A stretch of 64,000 nt of DNA from Flavihumibacter profundi. GTDB lineage: Bacteria > Bacteroidota > Bacteroidia > Chitinophagales > Chitinophagaceae. The stretch lies in the NCBI RefSeq assembly GCF_020076305.1, contig NZ_JAIQXE010000004.1, forward strand, positions 550,573 to 614,572, given 5' to 3'. The notes beneath the pieces are model-generated. The model was not told where the DNA came from, did not search any database, and saw nothing but the letters and a program-made list of their open reading frames with translations. This document shows, piece after piece, positions 26,421 to 35,649 of the stretch (its first letter is position 1; each line of letters opens with the position of its first letter). The translations under genes and the position numbers were made by a program.

Positions 26421-27164
26421 ATGAAAAAGAATTACCTGTTTACCAGAAGACAAATAATACTAACCGGCCTTAGCGGCATCGGTGGACTGTTACTGCCCGG
26501 ATGTTCCAAAAAGTTACCGCCAACCTATGGTAATATCCTGCGCATGGGCGACGTGCTAACTTATGTCGTGCATCGCACCCTGCTACCCGGACAGTCAATG
26601 GCCCGCGAATACCAGCATAGCGACATCTCTTCTTTCCCGGCTACGGGAACTACCAATCCGGCAGACGAGACCAGCAAATATTACAGCGAAGCCTGGGGAA
26701 AATTCCATCATGGCGAATTTGCCAACTGGGGCTTATCCATTGAAGGCCTTGTAGCCCGGCCCGGGTCCTATTCCCTTGCGACCCTGCAAAGCTTTCCGAA
26801 CCGGACGCAGATCACCAGGCATACCTGCGAGGAAGGGTGGACCGCCATCGCAGAGTGGACGGGTGTTCCACTCGGCTATGTATTGCAACAAGCCGGGATC
26901 CAGCCGAATGCGCGCTTTGTGAATTGCTACGCCTACGATGATTACATGGAAAGTATTGACATGCTCGATGCCTTCCACCCGCAGACGATACTTGCCTATG
27001 GTATGAATGGTCGCAACCTTCCGGTTCAGCATGGCGCGCCTGTCCGACTGAGAGTAGAGAAACAAATTGGTTATAAGAGCGTCAAGTATTTAAAGCGCAT
27101 AGTGGTCACCGATGAATTTGTGGATGTGGGCGACACCGGCTGGTCATGGTATAATGGCATTTAA
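26421..27164 (+). CDS. Exported molybdopterin-dependent oxidoreductase (sulfite oxidase / MsrP-like fold)
   Basis: A 247-residue protein. The leader (FTRRQIILTGLSGIGGLLLP, then GCSKK) combines a twin-arginine-like motif with a lipobox-like Cys. The catalytic core has NWGLSIEGLVARPGSYSL and ITRHTCEEGWTAIAEWTGVP, with C136 as molybdenum thiolate ligand, then LPVQHGAPVRL and YKSVKYLKRI, as in sulfite-oxidase-domain proteins. It is paired with the cytochrome b gene 1 base upstream. Substrate unknown (sulfoxide or sulfite classes possible). A truncated copy lies at 21207-21490. Confidence 0.9.
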   Translation: MKKNYLFTRRQIILTGLSGIGGLLLPGCSKKLPPTYGNILRMGDVLTYVVHRTLLPGQSMAREYQHSDISSFPATGTTNPADETSKYYSEAWGKFHHGEFANWGLSIEGLVARPGSYSLATLQSFPNRTQITRHTCEEGWTAIAEWTGVPLGYVLQQAGIQPNARFVNCYAYDDYMESIDMLDAFHPQTILAYGMNGRNLPVQHGAPVRLRVEKQIGYKSVKYLKRIVVTDEFVDVGDTGWSWYNGI

Positions 27165-27186
27165 TTCCAACCATACGGATCCAATT

Positions 27187-27450
27187 CTAATAAATAACCT
27201 GGCAGTTAATTTCTTTTTTACTGAATGCAAGATTGTTAAAGAATACAATTTTGAATTGGCCCCTGCTCGTGGTTTCCTGGATTTGGGTCATAAACCCGAG
27301 CTCTATTTTTAAGTCATTTTTGACTACATAGCCTAGCGCACCATAAAGCCTGTCGCGGTCAAAGACTGGTTTCTCCCCGTTTAAAATAAATTTATTATAG
27401 GCAAAGGCATAGAATCTGTTCCTGGCCATCGTTTTTATACGCGTATTAAT
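27187..27450 (-). pseudogene. C-terminal stub of a DUF2490 outer-membrane protein
   Basis: The minus-strand frame contains NRFYAFAYNKFILNGEK, then DRDRLYGALGYVVKNDLKIE and LGFMTQ, matching the terminal strands of DUF2490 barrels (FDQNRLYxGLGYxFxKxxxxELGYxxQ). The frame is open to 27513, but its first codons are antisense to the start of the Gly-rich gene and not family-like, so there is no real 5' end. It fills most of the gap between the molybdopterin gene and the next CDS. Confidence 0.6.
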
Positions 27451-27491
27451 TGTTAACTTACATAGGGATGTCTTTATAAATTGCATATAAT

Positions 27492-28517
27492 ATGAAAAGG
27501 TATTTTTCATCATATCTGGTAGTCGTAATGTGTCTGATCAGCCTGCCTGTTTTTTCACAGACAGAGAAGGATACAACAGCCTTGTTAGGCTTGCCTGGAG
27601 ACAACCTTGATCTTTATGCCGTACTGACGCTTTTCCAAAAGTCAAAAACGATTGAAGCCTTTGAAAAATCTTTAAATGAAGAAAACAATGGTATAAATAA
27701 CCTGGATTTAAACCTTGACAATAAAGTTGATTTTATTAAAGTGGTTACCAAGAAAAAGGATGAGTCATATACATTTATACTTCAGGTTGATGTCTCCAAA
27801 ACTGAAACCCAGGATGTTGCAGTCATTTTATTAGATAAAGATAAAAATAAGAAAGTTTCCATGCAGATAGTTGGTGACGAGGATTTGTACGGAAAAGATT
27901 ATGTGGTTGAGCCAAAAGGAAATTCTTCAATTACTGCAAATCCGGGGTATACAGGAACAGAACCTGTTAAAGAGAATGTTCCTGCTACAACAACTACAGT
28001 GGTTCAAACAGCACCAATTGTACAGTATGTATATTCACCTGCATATGTGCCCTATGTTCCACCTTATTATTACGGATTTTATCCGCCTTATTTTGCATTT
28101 GCCACATGTATAGCTGTTGGTATATATCGCGCTAATTGCTGGGGTTACCATGGTGGTTATTATGGCGGCCATTATGGTGGTGGCAATACAGTTATCATCA
28201 ATAACAGGAATAATTATAATAATTACAATAATAATAAAATGAGGTCCAATACCGTGGCCGATAATAAGGCCAGGGGTAATTATGGTGGTGGTAACAGGGC
28301 TTCTGCGTCAACGCGTCCGGCTACAGGGGCAAACCGACCTTCCGATGGAAGAGCTTCTGCTTCAACGCGTCCATCAACATCAAATCAAATGGGATCATCC
28401 CGTACCAGGGGAGGCGGAGGTGGAGGTTATAGTGGAGGTGGCGGTGGCAGTTTTAGCGGAGGAGGCGGCCGAGGTGGCGGTGGCGGCAGAGGTGGTGGTG
28501 GCGGCAGAAGACGATAA
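27492..28517 (+). CDS. Secreted protein with Gly-rich C-terminus
   Basis: A 341-residue protein with a signal peptide (LVVVMCLISLPVFSQ). Residues 25-130 form a compact domain (GLPGDNLDLYAVLTLFQKSK, NLDLNLDNKVDFIKVVTKKK, FILQVDVSKTETQDVAVILL) of a kind seen in uncharacterised Bacteroidota proteins. A Pro/Tyr-rich linker (PYVPPYYYGFYPPYF) leads to Asn-rich and Gly-rich repeats ending in GGGGRGGGG-type sequence. The tail suggests an extracellular or surface-exposed disordered region. Function unknown. Confidence 0.75.
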   Translation: MKRYFSSYLVVVMCLISLPVFSQTEKDTTALLGLPGDNLDLYAVLTLFQKSKTIEAFEKSLNEENNGINNLDLNLDNKVDFIKVVTKKKDESYTFILQVDVSKTETQDVAVILLDKDKNKKVSMQIVGDEDLYGKDYVVEPKGNSSITANPGYTGTEPVKENVPATTTTVVQTAPIVQYVYSPAYVPYVPPYYYGFYPPYFAFATCIAVGIYRANCWGYHGGYYGGHYGGGNTVIINNRNNYNNYNNNKMRSNTVADNKARGNYGGGNRASASTRPATGANRPSDGRASASTRPSTSNQMGSSRTRGGGGGGYSGGGGGSFSGGGGRGGGGGRGGGGGRRR

Positions 28518-28524
28518 TGTCTCT

Positions 28525-28998
28525 TTATTGAATTGGCATATCAGAAGCACTCATTTCTCTTACGGATACATATTTACCATTTCTTTTTTCAAAAAGAACC
28601 ATATAATTTCCAGTATTAATGGCAGTGTTAGCGGAGTCTAATACTTTATAATAGCCAATTTCCACAACCTGGTTCCCATCATTTGAAGGAAAAACTTCGT
28701 TAGTCTTAAATGAAATGATATTGGTATTTGAATCTAAATCGGATTTTAAAAATTCTACAATTGCTGCTTTGCCTACTAAAGGTGCTTTGTTTTGGTAAAA
28801 GGTTGTCGCATCATCTGCATAATAGCCTATATTTTTCACTTCCCCGGTATTGTAGAGCTTGGCATATTCATCTTCCTTGGCTTGAATTTCTTTTTTAATT
28901 TCTTCTTTATCAACCACCTTATCCATCTTACTATTACAGGCGAACAGAATGGTCATTACAGATCCTGATAATACTCCTTTTATGATCTTATTTTTCAT
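28525..28998 (-). CDS. SnoaL/DUF4440-like lipoprotein
   Basis: A 157-residue predicted lipoprotein with lipobox MTILFACNSK (Cys21). The mature domain is NTF2-like: EDEYAKLYNTGEVKNIGYYA, then DATTFYQNKAPLVGKAAIVEF, and a C-terminal YMVLFEKRNGKYVSVREMSA. It is convergent with the Gly-rich gene, with 7 bases between stops. It resembles the lipoprotein at 1759-2265 in architecture but not closely in sequence. Ligand unknown. Confidence 0.75.
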   Translation of the reverse strand: MKNKIIKGVLSGSVMTILFACNSKMDKVVDKEEIKKEIQAKEDEYAKLYNTGEVKNIGYYADDATTFYQNKAPLVGKAAIVEFLKSDLDSNTNIISFKTNEVFPSNDGNQVVEIGYYKVLDSANTAINTGNYMVLFEKRNGKYVSVREMSASDMPIQ

Positions 28999-29557
28999 AA
29001 TTATAAAGTGCTTGATTACGTATTAATAATTAAACCTGTTGGCTTAAAAGTATGATAAAAATAAAACACCTGTCAAGGGTTTTTCTTTTTAGGAAACACG
29101 CTATTAAATTACTAAAAAATAGTGGTAACCTTTCAACTGAAGATTTACATCAGCCCCTAATGATTTTACCAATCCCCCTTTATCACCACTTCACACCGCA
29201 GTAACATAAACACCTTAAAATTTCAAAAACTGCACCGCTGACGAACCTATTGCTCCTGTTGCACCATTAATCATGGCTTTCTGTCCGGCTATGGGTTTTA
29301 CCATACCAACCTTATTAAATGTATAATATCTCCCCTGCACTTGCAGCGGCCTGCCCATAAGTAATAATTCAGGTATACCGATAACAGGACTATTCCCTGG
29401 AATTGACGTGTATTGCGTATGGGAACATTTTCATTTTATGACGCACATTGCAAATATTACCGGATCGCTTGCCAGAAGCAGTGCAGGTAGCAGCTGAACT
29501 ACTAATAAAATTTACTATCTTATAAAGCTATAACCCTTCCTTCAACCTTTAGCCATA
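28999..29557. other. Intergenic region upstream of the sensor kinase
   Basis: No intact gene is supported in these 559 bases. One minus-strand remnant of a medium-chain dehydrogenase is listed separately. The 29030-29210 part is AT-rich with no readable frame. The last 100 bases before the kinase presumably contain its promoter, but no clear TAnnTTTG box is visible. Confidence 0.4.
29215..29330 (-). pseudogene. Remnant of a medium-chain (zinc-type) alcohol dehydrogenase
   Basis: The minus-strand frame reads VGMVKPIAGQKAMINGATGA and then IGSSAVQFLKF and stop. This is the nucleotide-binding segment of MDR oxidoreductases (xPGQKVLINGASGxxGxxAVQxAK). It breaks off immediately after the Rossmann glycines. 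Further upstream the matching sequence appears only in shifted frames. A degraded fragment with no functional potential. Confidence 0.6.
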
Positions 29558-32500
29558 ATGAAATCCTGTTTTCAAAAACTCCCTATTTCAGTTTTATTAC
29601 TGCTGGTCATCATTTCCCCTGCAATATCCCAGGATATCAACTTCACTAAAGTTGTTGTGCCCGATGAAGCTGCCACAACGGTAATTACCAGTATTTCGCA
29701 GGACCAATCGGGTAATATCTGGTGCAGCCTGGGTGGCACCGGGATATTCCAGTTTGATGGCGTACACTTTAAGATGTATATGCATGAAGATTTCAATCCC
29801 GCTTCACTGGCAAACAATCGCGTGGAGTGCGTTTACGCCGACAAAAAGGGAAATATTTGGGTAGGGACTTTTGGTTCCGGGCTTGAAAAATTTGATCCGG
29901 TTACTGGAACCTTTACACACTATAAGCATAATCCCCAGGATCCTTCCAGTATTAGTGGAGATTCGGTGACCTGTATATTAGAAGACCGGGATGGCCTTCT
30001 TTGGGTAGGCACTATTTTTACCGGCCTGGAACGCATGGATCCTGCTTCTGGCAAATTCACCCATTACCGGCATCAGGATAGTGACCCCGCTTCATTAAGT
30101 TTTGACCAGGTAAGGGCTATTTATGAAGACAAACAAGGAGTGCTTTGGATCGGTACCGGTTCTAATGTCACTTCCAATGAAAATGAAAATAAAAAAGGCG
30201 GGCTAAACCGTTTCAATAAAAAAGCGGGCACATTTACCCGTTACTTGCATGACGAAAGTAATCCGCAGTCCCTGATCGATGACCGCGTCAGGGCTATTTT
30301 TGAAGACAGCAAGGGTAACTTTTGGATAGGCACTGCGGGCGATGGCTTACATACCATGGACCGTAAAAAAGGTGTATTTGAACGCCATACCTATGACCCG
30401 GCAAATCCGGAAAAACTCAGCCGTCCACCTTTGGTAAAGTACTTCGATTGGGCTGATGATAATATCACCTTTATAACTGAAGATTTAAAAAATAATATCT
30501 GGATAGGAACATTTGGTAATGGTTTAAGCCGCTATGACCCTGCCACAAAAAAGATCACACGGTATACCAAACAAAAAGATGTGCCGGGCAATTTTACAGA
30601 CTCCACTACCTGGAACGCTTACACATCAAGGGATGGCGTGATGTGGATGAGTATATGGGGTGGTGGTTTGTACAAGTTTGATCCTTCCCACCAAAACATC
30701 AATCAAAATACCAGCTATACCAAACGAAGGGTATACGACTTCGCAGAACAGCCAGGCAGTATACAATGGCTGGGAACTGACTCCGGACTATTGCGTATAG
30801 ACAAAAAGAATAACAGTACCCAAACATTCACGCATGATCCAAAAAAACCAGGCAGTATCAGTGACAATGAGGTCTTCATGCTCTACAGGGACAAAAAAGA
30901 CAGGCTCTGGGCGGGATGCAACGGTAATAATGGTGGCCTGAATCTATTCAACCCCGATAAACAAAACTTCACGGTATACAAACATGACCCAAAGATCAGT
31001 AGCAGCCTGGTGTTTGATGCTGTTATTTGTATGATTGAAGATAAGCAGGGATATTTTTGGGTAGGAACAGTAAACGGACTGGACAAGCTGGACCAAGAAA
31101 AAGGTCAGTTCACCCATTACAAATCGTTTCCTTCCGACACCCTGATCGGGGGAAAAAATGTAGTTATCAGCATTCTTGAAGATAACCAAAACAATTTATG
31201 GGTAGGTAATGCTAATGCGGGCGGCTTGCATATACTGGACCGGAAGTCAGGCCGGTTTAAAGATTATTTAAAGGGGCATACCGTATTAAGCATTCTTCAG
31301 GATAGTGAAGGAAAAATATGGGCAGGCGCAGAGGATGGATTGTATGGCTATAATTCAGGTACCGATAATTTTTCATTATTTATTGACCCGGCAACAGGGA
31401 ATGGTTTTTATGCCATAGGCCTTGCAGAAGACAATGAAAAAAACTTATGGATAACGTCAAACAACTACTTGTACCGGCTCAATAAAGACCGGAATGAAGT
31501 ATCCAGGTTCGGCAAAGAATTCGGTATTGGCCCTGCAGGCTTCTCCGGATTAAAGCCTTTTAAAGCTGGTGATGGTCAACTGCTTTTTGGTACTGAACAT
31601 GGGCATTTCGCCGTTTACCCGGAAAAGATAAGTGGCAATACCAGGCCACCTGAAATAGTAGTAACAGAATTCCGTATCGCCGGCAGGCCTGCCAAAAAAG
31701 ACCTTTTATCAGCAAAAGAGATTGAGCTCGATTTTAACCAGGATGCCATTACGATCTTCTTTAATGTAGTACACTATACCAATCCCGGTGCAAACAGGGC
31801 CTTTTATATGCTTGAGAATTATGATAAAGGCTGGCGGCCCGCAGGATTAGAGCGTACAGCTTATTACTATAATATCCCGCCCGGTAAATATAACTTCCGG
31901 ATCAAAGCGGTCAGCAGTGAAGGTGTTTGGTCAGAAAAATCAATTCAAATGGTCATTACACCACCCTGGTGGCGAAGCTGGTGGGCTTACATCTTATATG
32001 GTTTAGTAATTGCTGCGATCATTTTTTCATTACACCGCTTACAAAAACAAAGGGTGATCAATAGCGAACGGGAACGCACGAGGGTCCGCGAAATGGCACA
32101 GTCAAAGGAAATAGAGAAAGCTTACCATGAATTGAAAACGACCCAATCGCAACTGATCCAATCCGAAAAAATGGCCTCCCTTGGAGAGCTTACTGCCGGC
32201 ATCGCCCACGAGATTCAGAACCCCCTGAACTTCGTGAATAATTTCTCTGAAGTCAATAAAGAATTGTTGGTGGAAATGCAGGAAGCCATGGATAAAGGGG
32301 ATATTGATGAGGCAAAACTAATTGCAAGGGATGTCATCGACAACGAGGAAAAGATCAACCACCATGGCAAAAGAGCCGATAGCATAGTAAAAGGTATGCT
32401 GCAACACTCCAGGGAATCAGGCAACCAAAAAGAACCCACCGATCTCAACAAACTGGCAGATGAATATTTACGCCTGGCCTACCATGGCCTTCGGGCAAAA

Positions 32501-32911
32501 GATAAATCTTTCAATGCAACGCTGAAAACTGATTATGATGAGACCATCGGAATGATCAATATTATTTCACAGGACATGGGCCGGGTCTTGCTCAACCTGA
32601 TCAACAATGCCTTCTACGCAGTGGATGAGAAAAAGAAACAGCAACCAACAGGATACGAGCCGACTGTTTCAGTAACTACAAAAAAGAATAACAACAAAGT
32701 TGAAATAAGTGTGCAGGATAACGGCAATGGCATCTCCAAAAAGGTAATGGATAAAATATTCCAGCCTTTCTTCACCACCAAGCCCACCGGCCAGGGAACC
32801 GGATTGGGCCTGAGCCTTAGCTATGATATCGTGAAAGCACATAGCGGTGAAATAAAAGTGAATACTAAGGAGGGCGAAGGAACTGAGTTTGTGATCCAGT
32901 TGCCCGTTTAA
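29558..32911 (+). CDS. Large sensor histidine kinase with Reg_prop propeller and Y_Y_Y domain
   Basis: 1117 residues. After a signal peptide (about 1-25), some 14 two-component-regulator propeller repeats (pattern D-x-x-G-x-L/I-W-v/i-G-T) extend to about 690. A Y_Y_Y domain follows at about 711-800 (ending GKYNFRIKAVSSEGVWSEKS), then one transmembrane helix at about 805-828. The kinase core has phospho-acceptor H884 (GIAHEIQNPLNF), N-box near 1013 (LINNAFYAVDE) and G-box GTGLGLSLSYDIVKAHSG. Unlike typical hybrid HTCS proteins it has no receiver or AraC domain. A likely extracellular glycan sensor whose partner regulator is elsewhere. Confidence 0.92.
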   Translation: MKSCFQKLPISVLLLLVIISPAISQDINFTKVVVPDEAATTVITSISQDQSGNIWCSLGGTGIFQFDGVHFKMYMHEDFNPASLANNRVECVYADKKGNIWVGTFGSGLEKFDPVTGTFTHYKHNPQDPSSISGDSVTCILEDRDGLLWVGTIFTGLERMDPASGKFTHYRHQDSDPASLSFDQVRAIYEDKQGVLWIGTGSNVTSNENENKKGGLNRFNKKAGTFTRYLHDESNPQSLIDDRVRAIFEDSKGNFWIGTAGDGLHTMDRKKGVFERHTYDPANPEKLSRPPLVKYFDWADDNITFITEDLKNNIWIGTFGNGLSRYDPATKKITRYTKQKDVPGNFTDSTTWNAYTSRDGVMWMSIWGGGLYKFDPSHQNINQNTSYTKRRVYDFAEQPGSIQWLGTDSGLLRIDKKNNSTQTFTHDPKKPGSISDNEVFMLYRDKKDRLWAGCNGNNGGLNLFNPDKQNFTVYKHDPKISSSLVFDAVICMIEDKQGYFWVGTVNGLDKLDQEKGQFTHYKSFPSDTLIGGKNVVISILEDNQNNLWVGNANAGGLHILDRKSGRFKDYLKGHTVLSILQDSEGKIWAGAEDGLYGYNSGTDNFSLFIDPATGNGFYAIGLAEDNEKNLWITSNNYLYRLNKDRNEVSRFGKEFGIGPAGFSGLKPFKAGDGQLLFGTEHGHFAVYPEKISGNTRPPEIVVTEFRIAGRPAKKDLLSAKEIELDFNQDAITIFFNVVHYTNPGANRAFYMLENYDKGWRPAGLERTAYYYNIPPGKYNFRIKAVSSEGVWSEKSIQMVITPPWWRSWWAYILYGLVIAAIIFSLHRLQKQRVINSERERTRVREMAQSKEIEKAYHELKTTQSQLIQSEKMASLGELTAGIAHEIQNPLNFVNNFSEVNKELLVEMQEAMDKGDIDEAKLIARDVIDNEEKINHHGKRADSIVKGMLQHSRESGNQKEPTDLNKLADEYLRLAYHGLRAKDKSFNATLKTDYDETIGMINIISQDMGRVLLNLINNAFYAVDEKKKQQPTGYEPTVSVTTKKNNNKVEISVQDNGNGISKKVMDKIFQPFFTTKPTGQGTGLGLSLSYDIVKAHSGEIKVNTKEGEGTEFVIQLPV

Positions 32912-33020
32912 GCCCAATAACTATATAATATTAAATAATATATGTGTGAAACTGCGTATTCTAATATATTTATGGATAAGTAAGAAATCTTAACATACAT
33001 CAAATATTTTAGCATACGTT

Positions 33021-35636
33021 ATGGTGGCTGATTTTGAAAATGAACGGTTGTCCGGGTCTACCAATAACAGGAACTGGAAAAAGTGGGGGCCTTACCTGTC
33101 CGACCGCCAGTGGGGTACAGTAAGGGAAGATTATAGCCGCGAGGGAAATACCTGGAACTACGTTAACCATGACCTCGCCCGGAGCTATGCCTATCGCTGG
33201 GGTGAAGAAGGCATAGCCGGTTTTTGTGACAGTGACCAGATCTTATGCCTTGCCCCTGCTTTCTGGAATGGGAAAGACAGCATCATAAAGGAAAGGCTGT
33301 TCGGATTGACCAATAACGAAGGCAATCACGGCGAAGACGTGAAAGAACTGTATTTCCACCTTGACTCCTCTCCCACACATTCTTATTGTAAGTTTTTATA
33401 CAAATACCCGCAGGAAGCATTTCCTTACCTGGACCTAGTAAAGGAAAACAAGAAAGACAGGTTAAGTCCGGAGTATGAATTACTCGACACCGACATCTTC
33501 AGGGATAACCGCTATTTTGATTGCTTCATCGAATATGCAAAAAATGACATCAACGACATCCTGATGAAAATCACGGTGTATAACCGGGGACCAGAGCCGG
33601 CAACAATCCATGTTCTGCCGCATCTTTGGTTCCGCAACTTTTGGAAACACAACCCCCGATTCTCAAAACCCGAAATTGTTTCGCATACCAACCATTGCCT
33701 GCAAGCCAGTTCTGAACGCAATGGCAATTTTTTCCTCTATCACCAGGGTGGAAAACAACTTTTCTGCGACAACGAAACCAATAACCAGCGGATGTATCAC
33801 CGGCCGAATGATTCGGCTTTTGTAAAGGACGGTATTAACAATTATGTCATCCATCAATCACAGTCGGTCAATCCCAAAAAACAAGGCACCAAGGCCGCAA
33901 TATGGTTAAAAGAAAAGATCATGCCGGGAGAACCGGCAACCTTTAAAATCAGGTTAAGCAAAATACAACTCGACAACCCCTGGATTAAGTTTGACGAAAT
34001 TCTTGGGAAGCGGAAGTCTGAAACCAATCATTATTACGACCAGCTGACTCCCCAAAAATTGTCCCCGCAACATAAAGCATTGTTCCGCAGTTCTGTTAGC
34101 GGGTTGCTATGGACCAAACAATTCTATTACCTGGATGTGTATAAATGGCTGTTTGGGGAACCCGGCGATACAGCACCAGACCGTCACTATAAACGAAATT
34201 ACGACTGGCAACACCTCACCTGCAGGAATATCATTTCCATGCCGGATAAATGGGAATACCCCTGGTTCGCAGCCTGGGACCTTGCTTTTCATGCAGCCAG
34301 CTTTGTGCACACCGATGCAGACTTTGCCAAGAAACAGCTATTGGTAGTGCTACGGGAATATTATATGCATCCCAACGGGCAAATACCGGCTTACGAATGG
34401 AATTTCAGCGATGTGAATCCACCTGTTCATGCATGGGGTGTCTGGTATGTATTCGAGGCAGATAAGAAAAAGACCGGCGTCCCTGACTGGGACTTCCTGG
34501 AAAGGGCTTTCCAGAAATTACTCATGAACTTCACCTGGTGGGTAAACCAAAAAGATGCGAACGGGACAGATATTTTTGAAGGCGGCTTCCTTGGACTCGA
34601 TAACATCGGGGTATTTGACCGTAACCATATGCCACCCGGTATTAAAAAACTGCAGCAGGCCGATGCTACCAGCTGGATGGCCATGTATGCCATCAACATG
34701 TTGCGCATGTCGCTTGAATTAGCAGAGCACAACATTGCTTATGAAGAATCGGCAGCCAAGTTTTTCAGGCACTTCCTCAATATCGGCTGGGCCATGCACC
34801 ATATCGGCAAGAAGGATATTTCATTGTGGGATGACCAGGATGCATTTTATTATGATGCCATACAATTTGAAAATGGCAATAGCCAGCGTTTGCGGATCCG
34901 CTCCCTGGTAGGCATCATTCCCTTACTGGCTGTAGAGATCATGCACAAAGATATCTTTGAAAAACTGCGGCAATTTAATACAAGGCTAGAAGTCATCAGG
35001 CTGACCAGGCCCGACCTGACCCGCATCATTTCAGATATTGAAAAAAAGAACAAGGATGGCAATTATTTATTTGCCATCATGATTGGGGACCGGTTGGAAC
35101 ACCTGCTGAAAAGGCTGTTGGATGAGGCCGAGTTTTTATCAGATTACGGCATCCGGTCTTTGTCTAAAGTGCACCAGGAACAACCATATGTCTTTGGCTA
35201 CCAGGGCAGCAATTATTCCATACAATACGAACCCGGTGAAAGTTCCAGTTCCATGTTTGGCGGCAATTCCAATTGGCGGGGCCCTATCTGGATACCCTTG
35301 AATTACCTGATCATCCATTCCCTCAGGAAATATTACCAGTATTATGGTGATACTTACACCTTTGAATTCCCGGCTGGTTCTGGAAATATGATGAACCTTA
35401 AACAGATCGCCAACCAGCTAACGAAAAGACTCTTAAAAATCTTTGAACGGAATGATGAAGGAACCTACCAGTATCATGCCAGCCACCAGCCTGAATGGGC
35501 AGAAGATCATTTCAGGGAACACCACCTGTTCTACGAATTTTTCCATGGCGATACCGGCCAGGGTTTAGGTGCAAGTCACCAGACCGGGTGGACGGCCTTA
35601 ATAACAAATTTATTGCTGGAGATGGATGAGGATTAG
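33021..35636 (+). CDS. Glucosidase-like protein with MGH1/GH63-type (alpha/alpha)6 domain
   Basis: An 871-residue cytosolic protein without signal peptide. The N-terminal WKKWGPYLSDRQWGTVREDY and the block GLTNNEGNHGEDVKELYF are hallmarks of the widespread 870-900 residue glucosidase family related to mannosylglycerate hydrolase and GH63. PNGQIPAYEWNFSDVNPPVH lies in the catalytic helical barrel, and GGNSNWRGPIWIPLNYL and HQTGWTALI close the domain. It starts 109 bases after the kinase stop and may respond to it. Substrate is probably an alpha-glucoside or mannosyl/glucosyl-glycerate; not resolved here. Confidence 0.88.
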   Translation: MVADFENERLSGSTNNRNWKKWGPYLSDRQWGTVREDYSREGNTWNYVNHDLARSYAYRWGEEGIAGFCDSDQILCLAPAFWNGKDSIIKERLFGLTNNEGNHGEDVKELYFHLDSSPTHSYCKFLYKYPQEAFPYLDLVKENKKDRLSPEYELLDTDIFRDNRYFDCFIEYAKNDINDILMKITVYNRGPEPATIHVLPHLWFRNFWKHNPRFSKPEIVSHTNHCLQASSERNGNFFLYHQGGKQLFCDNETNNQRMYHRPNDSAFVKDGINNYVIHQSQSVNPKKQGTKAAIWLKEKIMPGEPATFKIRLSKIQLDNPWIKFDEILGKRKSETNHYYDQLTPQKLSPQHKALFRSSVSGLLWTKQFYYLDVYKWLFGEPGDTAPDRHYKRNYDWQHLTCRNIISMPDKWEYPWFAAWDLAFHAASFVHTDADFAKKQLLVVLREYYMHPNGQIPAYEWNFSDVNPPVHAWGVWYVFEADKKKTGVPDWDFLERAFQKLLMNFTWWVNQKDANGTDIFEGGFLGLDNIGVFDRNHMPPGIKKLQQADATSWMAMYAINMLRMSLELAEHNIAYEESAAKFFRHFLNIGWAMHHIGKKDISLWDDQDAFYYDAIQFENGNSQRLRIRSLVGIIPLLAVEIMHKDIFEKLRQFNTRLEVIRLTRPDLTRIISDIEKKNKDGNYLFAIMIGDRLEHLLKRLLDEAEFLSDYGIRSLSKVHQEQPYVFGYQGSNYSIQYEPGESSSSMFGGNSNWRGPIWIPLNYLIIHSLRKYYQYYGDTYTFEFPAGSGNMMNLKQIANQLTKRLLKIFERNDEGTYQYHASHQPEWAEDHFREHHLFYEFFHGDTGQGLGASHQTGWTALITNLLLEMDED

Positions 35637-35649
35637 TGGGACCATGGCC

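Noticed and set aside
28282..28641. 119-codon frame inside the Gly-rich gene
   Set aside because: It is the +1 shadow of GGT/GGC repeats and gives a Val/Ala/Glu-rich peptide typical of frame shadows.
33512..33857. Several 60-75 codon frames antisense or shifted within the glucosidase gene
   Set aside because: They lie wholly inside a large conserved gene and have no start signals or motifs.
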